A stretch of DNA of 17,616 nucleotides from CAYWNA01 sp964459305 (GCA_964459305.1 CAYWNA010000273.1:1-17616), one strand, 5' to 3'; positions 6,953-15,138 are shown, counted from the first letter of the stretch. Numbers and translations are program-made. Notes: generated by a model not told the origin, from the sequence alone.

Positions 6953-8518
6953 CTATACAGCCCGCCATGGGCGTACACGGTTTCGCGTAGCGTCGATCGC
7001 AGCCAGTGCGATGTTCGCGTCGTCCACGACTTGGAAGTCGTACATGCCAACGCAAATGAAATCGGCGCCGTTTCTAAATGCATACTTGAACCCACTGCGC
7101 GGATTGATGGCGCCGGCGGCCAGCACTTTGAAGGCAATCCACGGTTGAGGCAGTTCCTTCATGAAGGCAATGGTCTCGTCTGGGTCTTCGCACCAGATGT
7201 TGTCGTGCTGGTTGTCCTTGTCGGCCGACCAGTAGCTGTGGTGATGCAGCGTTTTCACCCAAAAATCCGGCTCCAGACCTTGATCGACCGACAGCATCAG
7301 CGTGCGGATGTAGTGCCCACCGATGCCCGCCGGCAGGCCGCTGGCTCGCAGAATTTCCAGTGCCTTGGCAATAGTGTCGAATTTGCCGTCGCGCACGTAG
7401 CTGTCGGCGGCTTCGCCTTGCACGTACGCTGCGCAGGCTCCGTTGTCGATTGAGTAACGCACGGATTCCAGCAGATCTTTCTCGCTCTTGCCCTTGCATT
7501 GGGCAATAAACTGAATCTTGCCGAGCCCACGTTCCTGGTATTCCGCGATCATGGGGGCCAGCATGGGATTGGTCAGGACCGTGTTGACACCGCACGCTTC
7601 GGCCAGCCTGAATGTATCGAATATCTTGTCCGGGTAGTGGTAGGCCCGGATCAAATTTGACACGTAAATCAAGTCGCGGGCATGGGCGAAACCGTTCATC
7701 AGGTTCCCGCCCAGGATCAGACGACTGAGTTGGACGTCGCCGATCTTGGCCGCGGGTACGGGCCCTTTCAGATCGTCCAGCGTCGAGACATCAAACGGCT
7801 TCATGGTGGCACCGCTGATGCCGTCGATTCGGCTGGTCAGTTGGTCTTCCTCATGGCTCTGATAGCCTCGCTTTTTGAGCACGGCCCACGCGAAAACGCC
7901 GACAAAGGGCACGCCCAGCAAGCTGGCAAGCAATTGCCGGCGAGCGAGTGATGCCGCCGGCTCGCATTCGGCCAAATCCGCGGGTGGCGTCTCAGCGGCG
8001 CCCCGATGCGACGTTCGACGCCGACGCCATCCAGACAGAAACCCGTCCAGCCCGAAACGGCCAGCGGGCAGCACAGCCACAACGCACAGGGCGAGTAGTT
8101 CAACCAGGTTCTTGTTAACGATCAGGTAGTTCCCTTCCGTCACACCCGGCGAATCGGCGAATAGCGAGGGATGCGCGGTGTAGTACAGCGCGAGCATCGC
8201 AATTCCCATTGCGGCCGCCACTCGGGTCAGGCAGCCCAGCATCAGCGCTCCACCAATCAGAATCAGGCCCCAGATATTCAATACATCGACAACCTTCAAC
8301 ACACCGGGGGTGTCGGCCATCCAATGAAACACATCGGCACCGATCCAATTGGCGCTCTCTAAGTAGCGTGCTGAACTCCAATTGTCGGCAAGCAGCTTCG
8401 ACAGGCCCTCGTAGGCAAAGTGCCATCCCACACCTATTCGCAGAAGGCCCAGAACGAACAACTCGGCCCCCGTTCTTTCGGCGCGAGGTATTTCACAGGT
8501 ACGGTCACTCTCTGGCAT
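6953..8518 (-). CDS. DoxX membrane domain fused to aldo/keto reductase-like barrel
   Basis: A 521-residue protein with two parts. Residues 18-160 are a four-helix DoxX-type membrane domain (helices near 18-37, 74-95, 99-115 and 132-150). After an Arg-rich loop (164-172) and a polar linker, residues 194-213 form a further helix preceded by RRQ, like an internal signal anchor. Residues 254-521 resemble a TIM-barrel of aldo/keto reductase type: the start VQLSRLILGGN (262-272) fits the first strand, repeated strand-helix units follow, and HHH at 424-426 is a possible metal or active-site cluster. ATG 8518 is preferred over GTG 8542 because GGAG lies 7 nt upstream of it and the GTG falls inside repeat copy B. 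DoxX relatives are membrane partners of redox enzymes; a redox role here is inferred and the substrate is unknown. No canonical Tyr/Lys catalytic pair was assigned. Confidence 0.78.
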   Translation of the reverse strand: MPESDRTCEIPRAERTGAELFVLGLLRIGVGWHFAYEGLSKLLADNWSSARYLESANWIGADVFHWMADTPGVLKVVDVLNIWGLILIGGALMLGCLTRVAAAMGIAMLALYYTAHPSLFADSPGVTEGNYLIVNKNLVELLALCVVAVLPAGRFGLDGFLSGWRRRRTSHRGAAETPPADLAECEPAASLARRQLLASLLGVPFVGVFAWAVLKKRGYQSHEEDQLTSRIDGISGATMKPFDVSTLDDLKGPVPAAKIGDVQLSRLILGGNLMNGFAHARDLIYVSNLIRAYHYPDKIFDTFRLAEACGVNTVLTNPMLAPMIAEYQERGLGKIQFIAQCKGKSEKDLLESVRYSIDNGACAAYVQGEAADSYVRDGKFDTIAKALEILRASGLPAGIGGHYIRTLMLSVDQGLEPDFWVKTLHHHSYWSADKDNQHDNIWCEDPDETIAFMKELPQPWIAFKVLAAGAINPRSGFKYAFRNGADFICVGMYDFQVVDDANIALAAIDATRNRVRPWRAV

Positions 8519-8534
8519 GGTATCGCTCCGCGGT

Positions 8535-8662
8535 GATACCACCCGCGGACAAGCCTGACCCGTAGCCGAACTCGCCAGAGTTTGGTCTTACCCTGCGCTG
8601 TCCAAAGTCTGGCGACTTCGGCTACATCCAGAAAAATGTCAATCCTGTCCGCGAGCGGAACG
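8535..8662 (+). repeat. Compound palindromic repeat, copy B (both tails present)
   Basis: The core arms are 8562-8585 and 8602-8625, with loop 8586-8601 containing CCCTGCGC. Two arm positions mismatch, including the same position-10 C opposite C seen in copy A. The right tail is 8626-8662 (28 of 37 bases as in copy A, including TGTCAATCCTG). A shorter left tail, 8535-8561, reads GATACCACCCGCGGACA and resembles the tail in inverted orientation, so the full element is an inverted repeat nested outside a palindrome. It sits between the divergent DoxX-fusion and Nramp-like genes. Confidence 0.88.
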
Positions 8663-8834
8663 CATGGACATATCGATGATAACTTATTTTTCCTGCCTGC
8701 CAAATGGTGCCCAGCGCCTGAAAGGCTCGCCGGAAATGGTGTGAACGAGGGGAATCGGTTGTGCGGCGACGGGAAATACCTCAAACTGTGGCATCGCGTC
8801 AAACAAGCCAGCGGAGAATGACAGGGAGCCAAGT
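8663..8834. other. Intergenic leader of the Nramp-like gene
   Basis: The 172 nt between repeat copy B and the Nramp-like start contain no supported gene. An AT-richer patch (about 8670-8697) may hold a promoter, but no confident -35/-10 pair was found. The Shine-Dalgarno sequence GGGAG at 8824-8828 lies 6 nt before ATG 8835. Confidence 0.45.
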
Positions 8835-10472
8835 ATGTCGGAGAAGCAATCACACGATCGCCCAGAGAAGGCGTGCCAAGACAGCGATCAGCTGAATCAG
8901 GAAATTCAAGAGCTGCGAGAACTGGCGAACAAGCCTTTTGGGGAACGCACGATTGGATATGTCAAACGAACCGGGCCTGGACTACTCCAAAGTGCCATGA
9001 CGCTGGGTGCCGGCAGCGCGGCCGCGTCGGTGATCGCGGGTGCTTCTTTTGGATACAAACTGCTGTGGGTCCAACCTGTTGCAATGTTCCTTGGCGTGAT
9101 GATGCTGGGAGCTCTAAGCAATGTGGTCTTGACGACGGGGGAACGTCCGTACAAGTCGTTCGGTCGTGAAATCGGCAAGTGGCTTGTGGTCCTTTGGGCA
9201 CTGGGGACGATCATGTCGTCCGTCATCTGGCATTTTCCGCAGTACGGACTTGCCGCCGCCGCCGCGCGTGACTTGGGAGCCCTGGGCAACGTCGTGAGCG
9301 TACCGCCGGAAGTCATCGACGCGAATGAGTCGCTTGCCGACGCGGAAAAAGCGAAAGACAAAGTCAAGATCGAAGAAGCGAAAGACAATCTGAAGCAGGT
9401 CAGGAAGGACTCGACGCCGCTGGGATTGGGATTCACCGTGGCGGGGCTGGTCATCAGCTTCGGGATTGGATTGCTGATCCTCTGTACGAACATCACGACG
9501 GTGTTCAATTACGGCGGTGATTCGAAGGGCGTTCGCCTGTACGAGTGGTTTCTCCGAAGCTGCATCGCCTTGGTCGTGGTTATGTTCGGGATCGTCGTGG
9601 TGGCCAAAATCGATGTCGTCATCGCGGAATCCGGTGAAATTCTCAAAGGCTTCATCGGCTGGTACGGCATCCCCAACCTGTTCACGGCCGACGGCAGCTT
9701 GAATGGCACCACAGTGACGCAGGTGTTGGGCATGCTGGGCGCCGCGGTCGGCATCAACATGACGTTCCTCTATCCCTACTCGCTATTGAAGAAGGGTTGG
9801 GGCAAGGACCATAAGAAGCTCGCCCGCTGGGATCTTGGCATGACAATGTTCCTCCCGTTCGTATTGGTAACGTCGTTAGTGATCATCGCGATGAAGGTGG
9901 GCGGAGTTTACGATGGTGCCGACGTCGTGAACACGACGATTCGGCCGCTAGGCGCTGCCAAGGCGTTGGGTGGCGTGATTGGCGCGGACGCCGGTCGGAT
10001 TATTTTCGACTTGGGGCTGATCGGGATGACCTGCGGGGCGATCAGCACACATATGGTCGTCTGCGGTTTCACATTCTGTGAAATGCTGGGACTGGAACAA
10101 ACTAAGACACGGTTCCGGATCTTTGCCCTGGCACCGGCGATTGGCTTGCTGGGCGTTATTGCGTCTCTGCCGATCTGGTTCCCGGTCGCCGCATCCGCCG
10201 TTTGCTTCACGATGCTGCCGATCGCTTATCTGACGTTCCTGATCATGAACAACAAACGCAGCTACATCGGCGACGCTGTGGGGCATGGCTTCAGCCGCCT
10301 CGTGTTCAATGCGCTACTGGTCATCGCGTTGCTGATGGCAACGATCGGTTCGCTAATTCAGATCAATAATCGGGTGCTCAAGAACGAGTCGGTTCGCACG
10401 ATATTCGGGTTCACTTCCGCCTCGGCCGATACGGCAGACGAAAGACCATCCGACGAACCAGCAAAGGAATAG
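8835..10472 (+). CDS. Nramp-like (APC superfamily) membrane transporter, atypical motifs
   Basis: A 545-residue multi-pass membrane protein with a soluble charged N-terminus (1-40) and about 11-12 hydrophobic helices. The first helix, GPGLLQSAMTLGAG (47-60), aligns with the TM1 region of Nramp metal transporters, and LGAAVGINMTFLYPYSLL (301-318) with TM6. The canonical metal-binding motifs, DPGN in TM1 and MPH in TM6, are absent: these positions read TLGAG and INM. A charged, helix-prone insert (about 155-193), rich in Lys, Glu and Asp, separates the helix near 122-150 from the one near 198-217. The cargo is therefore uncertain; Nramp-type divalent metal transport is the nearest family assignment but not proven. 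The start is supported by GGGAG 6 nt upstream. The acidic C-terminal tail (529-545) is cytoplasmic or disordered. The gene appears monocistronic. Confidence 0.82.
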   Translation: MSEKQSHDRPEKACQDSDQLNQEIQELRELANKPFGERTIGYVKRTGPGLLQSAMTLGAGSAAASVIAGASFGYKLLWVQPVAMFLGVMMLGALSNVVLTTGERPYKSFGREIGKWLVVLWALGTIMSSVIWHFPQYGLAAAAARDLGALGNVVSVPPEVIDANESLADAEKAKDKVKIEEAKDNLKQVRKDSTPLGLGFTVAGLVISFGIGLLILCTNITTVFNYGGDSKGVRLYEWFLRSCIALVVVMFGIVVVAKIDVVIAESGEILKGFIGWYGIPNLFTADGSLNGTTVTQVLGMLGAAVGINMTFLYPYSLLKKGWGKDHKKLARWDLGMTMFLPFVLVTSLVIIAMKVGGVYDGADVVNTTIRPLGAAKALGGVIGADAGRIIFDLGLIGMTCGAISTHMVVCGFTFCEMLGLEQTKTRFRIFALAPAIGLLGVIASLPIWFPVAASAVCFTMLPIAYLTFLIMNNKRSYIGDAVGHGFSRLVFNALLVIALLMATIGSLIQINNRVLKNESVRTIFGFTSASADTADERPSDEPAKE

Positions 10473-10500
10473 GGGGCGCAGCCGAAAAGAACGTTGTTTA

Positions 10501-10547
10501 ACCGCCGGGCCAACGGCCCGCGCGGGCACGTCCAGCCCGTTGGGCTT
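10501..10547. repeat. Two adjacent GC-rich hairpins (REP-like)
   Basis: GGGCC-AAC-GGCCC (10507-10519) and AGCCC-GTT-GGGCT (10534-10546) are two short hairpins 14 nt apart, and the loop-proximal bases of one (CCAACGG) can also pair with the other (CCCGTTGG). They follow the Nramp-like stop by about 30 nt. There is no T-run, so this is not a typical intrinsic terminator; a REP-type unit or a weak transcript end is possible. The rest of the 10473-10628 gap shows nothing convincing. Confidence 0.5.
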
Positions 10548-10628
10548 GGGGGTCAAACGAAAAACGCTTGAGTTTGCAGATGCCGTTTCAATTCTGACAG
10601 CGATTCCAGGTAGTAATAGAAAGCAGTC

Positions 10629-11813
10629 ATGCAAAAGAAAACCGTACGCAGTGGACTGGTGGGTGCCGGTTTTAGCGCCAGTTTCCACTTCGAAGCAATC
10701 CAAAAGGTCTATGGTGCAAGTGTCGATGTCGTCGGTGTTTATGCCAAGGACATGGACATGGCTCAGGCGTATGCGGCGAAGCGCGATATTCAGGCCTTCG
10801 AGTCGCTGGACCAGTTGCTCGAAAACGTCGATGTAGTACACGTGAATACGCCGCCATACGCGCACGAACCAGTATCCGTGGCGGCGCTTGCGGCGGGCAA
10901 GCACGTCATCTGCGAAAAGCCCCTTACCGGCTATTTCGGCGACGGTTCAGAGGATTTTCATTGGGCGCGTGCCGACATGGAAGTGGCGCTCCGGGAAGCG
11001 TTGGCGAGCGTCGAGCGGATGTTGGAAGCCGAACGGAACTCCAAGGGCCGGCTGATGTATGCCGAAAACTGGGTCTACTCGCCATCGATACAAAAGGAGA
11101 GGGAAATCCTGGAAAAGACCGGCGCCCAGATTCTGTGGATCCACGGCGAAGAGGCGCACAGCGGCTCGCACTCGGTCGATTACGCCCACGCGTCCCGCTG
11201 CGGCGGCGGCGTCTTGATCGGCAAGGGCTGTCACCCGCTGACCGCGGCGCTGTATCTGAAACGCGTCGAGGGCAAGGCCCGAAACGGCAAGCCGATCCTT
11301 CCCAAGGCCGTCACGGCCCGCGGCCATGCCATCACCAAGATCGCCGACTTCCGCGACGAGGGCCACATCCGTTGTGACTACTACGACATCGAAGACTTCA
11401 GCATGATCCACGTCATCTTCGAAGATGACACCATCGCCACCGTCTTCGCTTCGGACATCGTGCTCGGCGGGATCCACAACTGGCTGGAGGTCTGTGCCAA
11501 CAACCACCGCACCGTCTGCAACATCAATCCGAACACGGCAATGCAGACCTACAATCCGGTGCATGAGAACTTCAACGACATCTATGTGACCGAGAAGATC
11601 GAAACCAAACAGGGCTGGGCGTGCACGAGCCCCGACGAAGACTTCTTTACCGGCTACCCGCAGGAGATGGAGGCATTTTACCGCTGTGCGGCTTACGGCG
11701 ACCCGATCGAGAGCGACATGAGCCTGGCCGCCGACTCCATTTCCACAATCTACTCGGCATACGTTTCGGCTGCCCGCAAAGGAGCCGAGGTTCCGGTGAA
11801 GGCCTACGGTTGA
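10629..11813 (+). CDS. Gfo/Idh/MocA family NAD(P)-dependent oxidoreductase
   Basis: A 394-residue cytoplasmic protein of the usual length for the family. Residues 1-130 form the Rossmann domain: GLVGAGFSASFH (9-20) binds the dinucleotide, NTPPYAHEP (73-81) and the family hallmark CEKPLTG with Lys 97 (95-101) follow. Residues 135-390 are the alpha/beta substrate domain, with GGGVLIGKGCHPL (192-204); His 202 is the likely catalytic histidine. Members oxidise or reduce sugars, inositols and related polyols; the substrate here cannot be told from sequence. The insertion GYFGDGSEDFHWARAD (101-116) after the EKP motif is longer than in many relatives. From about 11040 to 11800 the codons are noticeably C-ending compared with neighbours. 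No signal peptide or TAT motif is seen. The UroD-like gene starts 110 nt downstream on the same strand, suggesting but not proving an operon. Confidence 0.92.
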   Translation: MQKKTVRSGLVGAGFSASFHFEAIQKVYGASVDVVGVYAKDMDMAQAYAAKRDIQAFESLDQLLENVDVVHVNTPPYAHEPVSVAALAAGKHVICEKPLTGYFGDGSEDFHWARADMEVALREALASVERMLEAERNSKGRLMYAENWVYSPSIQKEREILEKTGAQILWIHGEEAHSGSHSVDYAHASRCGGGVLIGKGCHPLTAALYLKRVEGKARNGKPILPKAVTARGHAITKIADFRDEGHIRCDYYDIEDFSMIHVIFEDDTIATVFASDIVLGGIHNWLEVCANNHRTVCNINPNTAMQTYNPVHENFNDIYVTEKIETKQGWACTSPDEDFFTGYPQEMEAFYRCAAYGDPIESDMSLAADSISTIYSAYVSAARKGAEVPVKAYG

Positions 11814-11923
11814 CATCTACCTCTCTGTCGGGAAGAGGACCTACAGCGGGCGAAATAATGACGAAATCCGAATGCCTTGGGAGCTTGAGGGGCAGGGCTC
11901 AATTAACTGAGCACGACTAACGA

Positions 11924-12985
11924 ATGAACATCGCAAGTACTACATACCCACAGACGCTTGACCGATTGATATCCCTGATCCGCGATCGGCGTCGCGACGA
12001 GACGATGGTTGCCCTGATCATCGATTCGCCCTGGCTGCCCGGCTACACCGGGGTGGGGACACTCGATTTCTACTTCGACCCATCGACATGGATCTGTGTG
12101 TACGAGGAGGCCTTGCATGATTTGCCAGGCGTGGCGTTCGTTCCGGGTTCCTGGGTCGAGTTGGGTATGACGGCCGAGCCAAGCGGTTGGGGCGTACCGA
12201 TCCAATGGTCCGACCATCAACCGCCCGGTGTGAATCACTATCCGGCTGCCTTGGCAGTCTTGGCTGCAGCACCTGTGCCCAACCCAGAAACCGACGGCCT
12301 GATGCCCGTCATCCTCCGCCAATACGAGCGCATGAAGTCCCCGTTAGCGGAACTGGGCATTGCGCCACGCATGGCCGCATGCCGTGGGCCATTGGCGGTC
12401 GCCTCGCATCTGGTGGGCGTGACCGAAATCCTCATGGCAACGCAACTGGAGCCGGACCACTGCCACCGTTTGTTCGACAAAACCACAGATCTCTGCATTC
12501 GATGGCTACAGGCGCAACTGGATCGCATGGACGAGCCGGTCGGCGTATTGGTGCTGGACGATTTGGTGGGCATGATGGGGCCGGACGATGCCGAGGTGTT
12601 TGCGCTGCCGCGTCTGAAACGCATCTTCGACGAATTCGAGGGATTGGTCCGCTTCTTCCACAACGACACACCGAACGACAAAGTGTTCCCCGCACTGACG
12701 ACGATCGGCATGGATGTATTCAACTTCTCGCACGAAACCGATCTGGCCCGCGCCCGCGAACTGCTCGGACCGGACATCGTATTGATGGGCAACCTACCGC
12801 CGCTGGACCTACTCGTGCGCGGCACGCCGGATCAAGTTCGCCAAGCGACGCGACAGCAGCTCGATCGTCTCGCCGAAGCCGGCCCAATGCTCATCTCCCC
12901 AGGCGGCGGCGTTTCTCCCGGCACGCCGATCGAGAACCTGCAGGCAATGTCCGACGAGATCCACGCCCGCTTCAGCAGTGAATGA
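11924..12985 (+). CDS. Uroporphyrinogen decarboxylase-like (URO-D/MtaA superfamily) protein
   Basis: A 353-residue TIM-barrel protein. Family features are PGSWVELGMTAEPSGWG (74-90), ICRGPL-like AACRGPLAVASHL (151-163), the central acidic strand VLVLDDLVGMMGP (208-220), FFHNDTPND (244-252) with His 246, GNLPPLDLLVRGTP (289-302), and the final LISPGGGVSPGTP loop (323-335). True heme-pathway HemE N-terminal arginine motifs are absent, so this is not HemE. Corrinoid methyltransferases such as MtaA carry a zinc site of the form His-X-Cys plus a later Cys; here the residues are His-Asn-Asp and Gly, so that zinc site is missing. The role is therefore unknown; planctomycetes have many such paralogues. 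It follows the Gfo/Idh/MocA gene by 110 nt. No strong Shine-Dalgarno sequence precedes ATG 11924. Confidence 0.83.
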   Translation: MNIASTTYPQTLDRLISLIRDRRRDETMVALIIDSPWLPGYTGVGTLDFYFDPSTWICVYEEALHDLPGVAFVPGSWVELGMTAEPSGWGVPIQWSDHQPPGVNHYPAALAVLAAAPVPNPETDGLMPVILRQYERMKSPLAELGIAPRMAACRGPLAVASHLVGVTEILMATQLEPDHCHRLFDKTTDLCIRWLQAQLDRMDEPVGVLVLDDLVGMMGPDDAEVFALPRLKRIFDEFEGLVRFFHNDTPNDKVFPALTTIGMDVFNFSHETDLARARELLGPDIVLMGNLPPLDLLVRGTPDQVRQATRQQLDRLAEAGPMLISPGGGVSPGTPIENLQAMSDEIHARFSSE

Positions 12986-13111
12986 CCCGTCGACCACCAA
13001 GGGGCGGCTCGACACGTGGAACGGCAAGGGGGGCGTACGATTCTCTGGCGATTCTGACCCCCAATCCACGGTTCCCTCTGTTTCCTCCTGGCCAATCCCC
13101 CATCGCGCAAC

Positions 13112-13129
13112 CACGGCGACTTCGCCTAC
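13112..13129 (+). repeat. Possible degenerate half of the palindromic repeat core
   Basis: GGCGACTTCGCCTAC at 13115-13129 matches 14 of 15 bases of the right core arm of copies A and B (GGCGACTTCGGCTAC). Preceding bases do not match well and no tail is seen. It overlaps the last codon of the helicase gene, in the gap between it and the convergent UroD-like gene. It may be a decayed remnant or chance. Confidence 0.4.
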
Positions 13130-15138
13130 GAATTCCTCGGCTTGCGGCGTGCCGTTTTCTTTCGACGTCCAGGCGCCGCGTTACGTTTAGCCGGCTGCTT
13201 TTGCGAGACGGCGTGGGGATTGTCGGCTTGTCCGGTGAGTTCGAACAGGAATCTGCTGGGAATGGTCTCGCGTGGTTTGCCCCATTTCATTCGTCTGAGA
13301 GGAAGTGAGAGCGTCAGTCGATCCTGCGCTCGTGTGACGCCCACGTAGCACAATCGGCGTTCTTCGTCGATGGCGTGGTCGCCGTCGGCCACACTGCGGC
13401 GATGTGGCAGAATACCCTCCTCCATCCCGACCATGTAGACGTGCGGGAATTCCAGTCCTTTGGCGCTATGCAGGGTCATCAAGGCAATTGCATTGCGCCC
13501 GAGTTGCTTTTCCTTTTCGTCATCGAAATCGCGACCGCCCAGCACCACTTCGTCCAGGAAGCCCAACAGGCTCGGCCGCTTAACGCTCGCCTCGTACGCA
13601 GCCAGCGCATTGACTACCTCTTCGACAGCATTCCATCGCGATTCCTGTTCGTTGGGGTCAGGGTACAATCGCCTCAATTCGCCCTCGTAGTTGATCTTGG
13701 CGATCAAATCGCGAGCCACGTCCACCAGCGACTGTCGCGCGATACGCTTGCTGTACCCTTCGATCATTTCCACGAATCGTCGAGCGGCCTGCTCGGCGCC
13801 GGCTGGCAATCCGGCAGGCGCGCACAAGATGTCCCACACGGTTTTCCCTTGCGAGACGGCCTGACCCATGACGTATTCAACCGTCTTCTGGCCAATGCCA
13901 CGCGGTGGTGTGTTAATGATCCGCAGCAACGACACTTCGTCGCGCGGCGAATCCAGCAGCTTCAGATAGGCAAGGATGTCGCGCACTTCCTTGCGGTCAA
14001 AGAACGACATTCCCCCGACCAACACATACGGCAGTTTAGCGCGGCGCAGTTCGGTCTCAAAAGCTCGCGGCTGTTCGTTCGTGCGGAACAGGATGGCAAA
14101 ATCGCGAGGCTCCAGATCCGAACGCCCGATCAAACGGCCAATCTCACCGACGATTTCTTTGGCCTCCGCGTTTTCATTCCTGTGCTGCAACAGACCCGGA
14201 CGCTCGCCGCCGCGCCGCGATGCCCGCAGCGCTTTTTCGTGGCGAGTCCTGTTGAACTTGATGAGGCGATTCGACATATCCAGGATTTCGGCGGTCGATC
14301 GGTAGTTGTCCTCCAAGCGAACGATCGTGGCATCGGGCCAATCGCGGGTGAAGTGCAGGATGTGTTCGACCTCTGCACCTCGCCAACCGTAGATCGACTG
14401 GTCGTCGTCGCCAACCACGCATAGATTGCGGTGTTCACGGGCCAAAGCCTTGACAATGCGATACTGGCTGCCGTTGGTGTCTTGGTATTCGTCGATCAGT
14501 AGATGATCGAACCGGCCGGCTTCATCGTGCAGGACATCGGCTTCCTTCTCGAACAGCTCCTCGGTGCAAAGCAGCAGATCGTCGAAATCGACCGCACCAG
14601 CATGTCGGAGAGCCTGCTGGTAACGGCCGTAAGCCATCGAGGCCAAATGCTCCCGGTCGGTGCGAGCCGTACGCGACGCGTCGGTGGGCAAAATCGATCG
14701 TGACTTCCAGGAACTGATCTGATTGATCAGATCCCCTGGCCGTAGTGTCTCGCCCGATACGCGGATTTCGCGCAACACACTGCGAGCCACACCCTCCTGG
14801 TCGCCACGATCGTAGATGGCGAACCGCTCCGGGTACCCCAATCTGCGGATATGCCGGCGCAAAACCTGCACGCAATGTGAGTGGAATGTCGAGACGACGG
14901 GGCGTTCGTTTTGACGTTTGCCCAACAATGCGGCGACGCGCTCCTGCATCTCGTTTGCCGCCTTATTGGTGAACGTGACGGCCAGAATTCGCTGTGGCTT
15001 CACGCGATGGCGGATCAATCTGGCAATTCGGAACGTCACGACGCGTGTCTTGCCCGTACCCGCTCCGGCCAAGACGAGCATAGGGCCGGACAGTGTATTC
15101 ACAGCCTTTTTCTGTGCCGGATTGAGCTCTGCTGCCAT
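13126..15138 (-). CDS. UvrD/Rep/PcrA-type superfamily 1A DNA helicase
   Basis: A 670-residue 3'-5' DNA helicase with all SF1A motifs. These are Q motif LNPAQKKAV (5-13), Walker A AGAGTGKT (24-31), motif Ia AVTFTNKAANEM (53-64), motif II LLIDEYQDTN (213-222), motif III VVGDDDQSIYGWRGA (241-255), motif IV RLEDNYRST (274-282), motif V LMTLHSAKGLEF (553-564) and motif VI LCYVGVTRAQ (596-605). The protein would unwind DNA in repair or replication restart. The C-terminal end (645-670) is basic and short, without the longer Tudor-like tail of PcrA/UvrD, so I do not choose between uvrD, pcrA and rep. The start ATG 15138 has AGGA 8 nt upstream on the minus strand. It is transcribed toward the UroD-like gene and divergently from the TPR-like gene. 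Confidence 0.96.
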   Translation of the reverse strand: MAAELNPAQKKAVNTLSGPMLVLAGAGTGKTRVVTFRIARLIRHRVKPQRILAVTFTNKAANEMQERVAALLGKRQNERPVVSTFHSHCVQVLRRHIRRLGYPERFAIYDRGDQEGVARSVLREIRVSGETLRPGDLINQISSWKSRSILPTDASRTARTDREHLASMAYGRYQQALRHAGAVDFDDLLLCTEELFEKEADVLHDEAGRFDHLLIDEYQDTNGSQYRIVKALAREHRNLCVVGDDDQSIYGWRGAEVEHILHFTRDWPDATIVRLEDNYRSTAEILDMSNRLIKFNRTRHEKALRASRRGGERPGLLQHRNENAEAKEIVGEIGRLIGRSDLEPRDFAILFRTNEQPRAFETELRRAKLPYVLVGGMSFFDRKEVRDILAYLKLLDSPRDEVSLLRIINTPPRGIGQKTVEYVMGQAVSQGKTVWDILCAPAGLPAGAEQAARRFVEMIEGYSKRIARQSLVDVARDLIAKINYEGELRRLYPDPNEQESRWNAVEEVVNALAAYEASVKRPSLLGFLDEVVLGGRDFDDEKEKQLGRNAIALMTLHSAKGLEFPHVYMVGMEEGILPHRRSVADGDHAIDEERRLCYVGVTRAQDRLTLSLPLRRMKWGKPRETIPSRFLFELTGQADNPHAVSQKQPAKRNAAPGRRKKTARRKPRNS

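Noticed and set aside
10947..11816. 289-residue minus-strand open frame
   Set aside because: It mirrors the Gfo/Idh/MocA gene and arises from its C-ending codons.
12187..12981. 264-residue plus-strand open frame
   Set aside because: It is an alternative frame inside the UroD-like gene, rich in Arg/Gly/Pro/His with no motifs.
13375..14424. 349-residue plus-strand open frame
   Set aside because: It is antisense to the helicase, whose SF1 motifs cover the whole stretch; no recognisable protein features.
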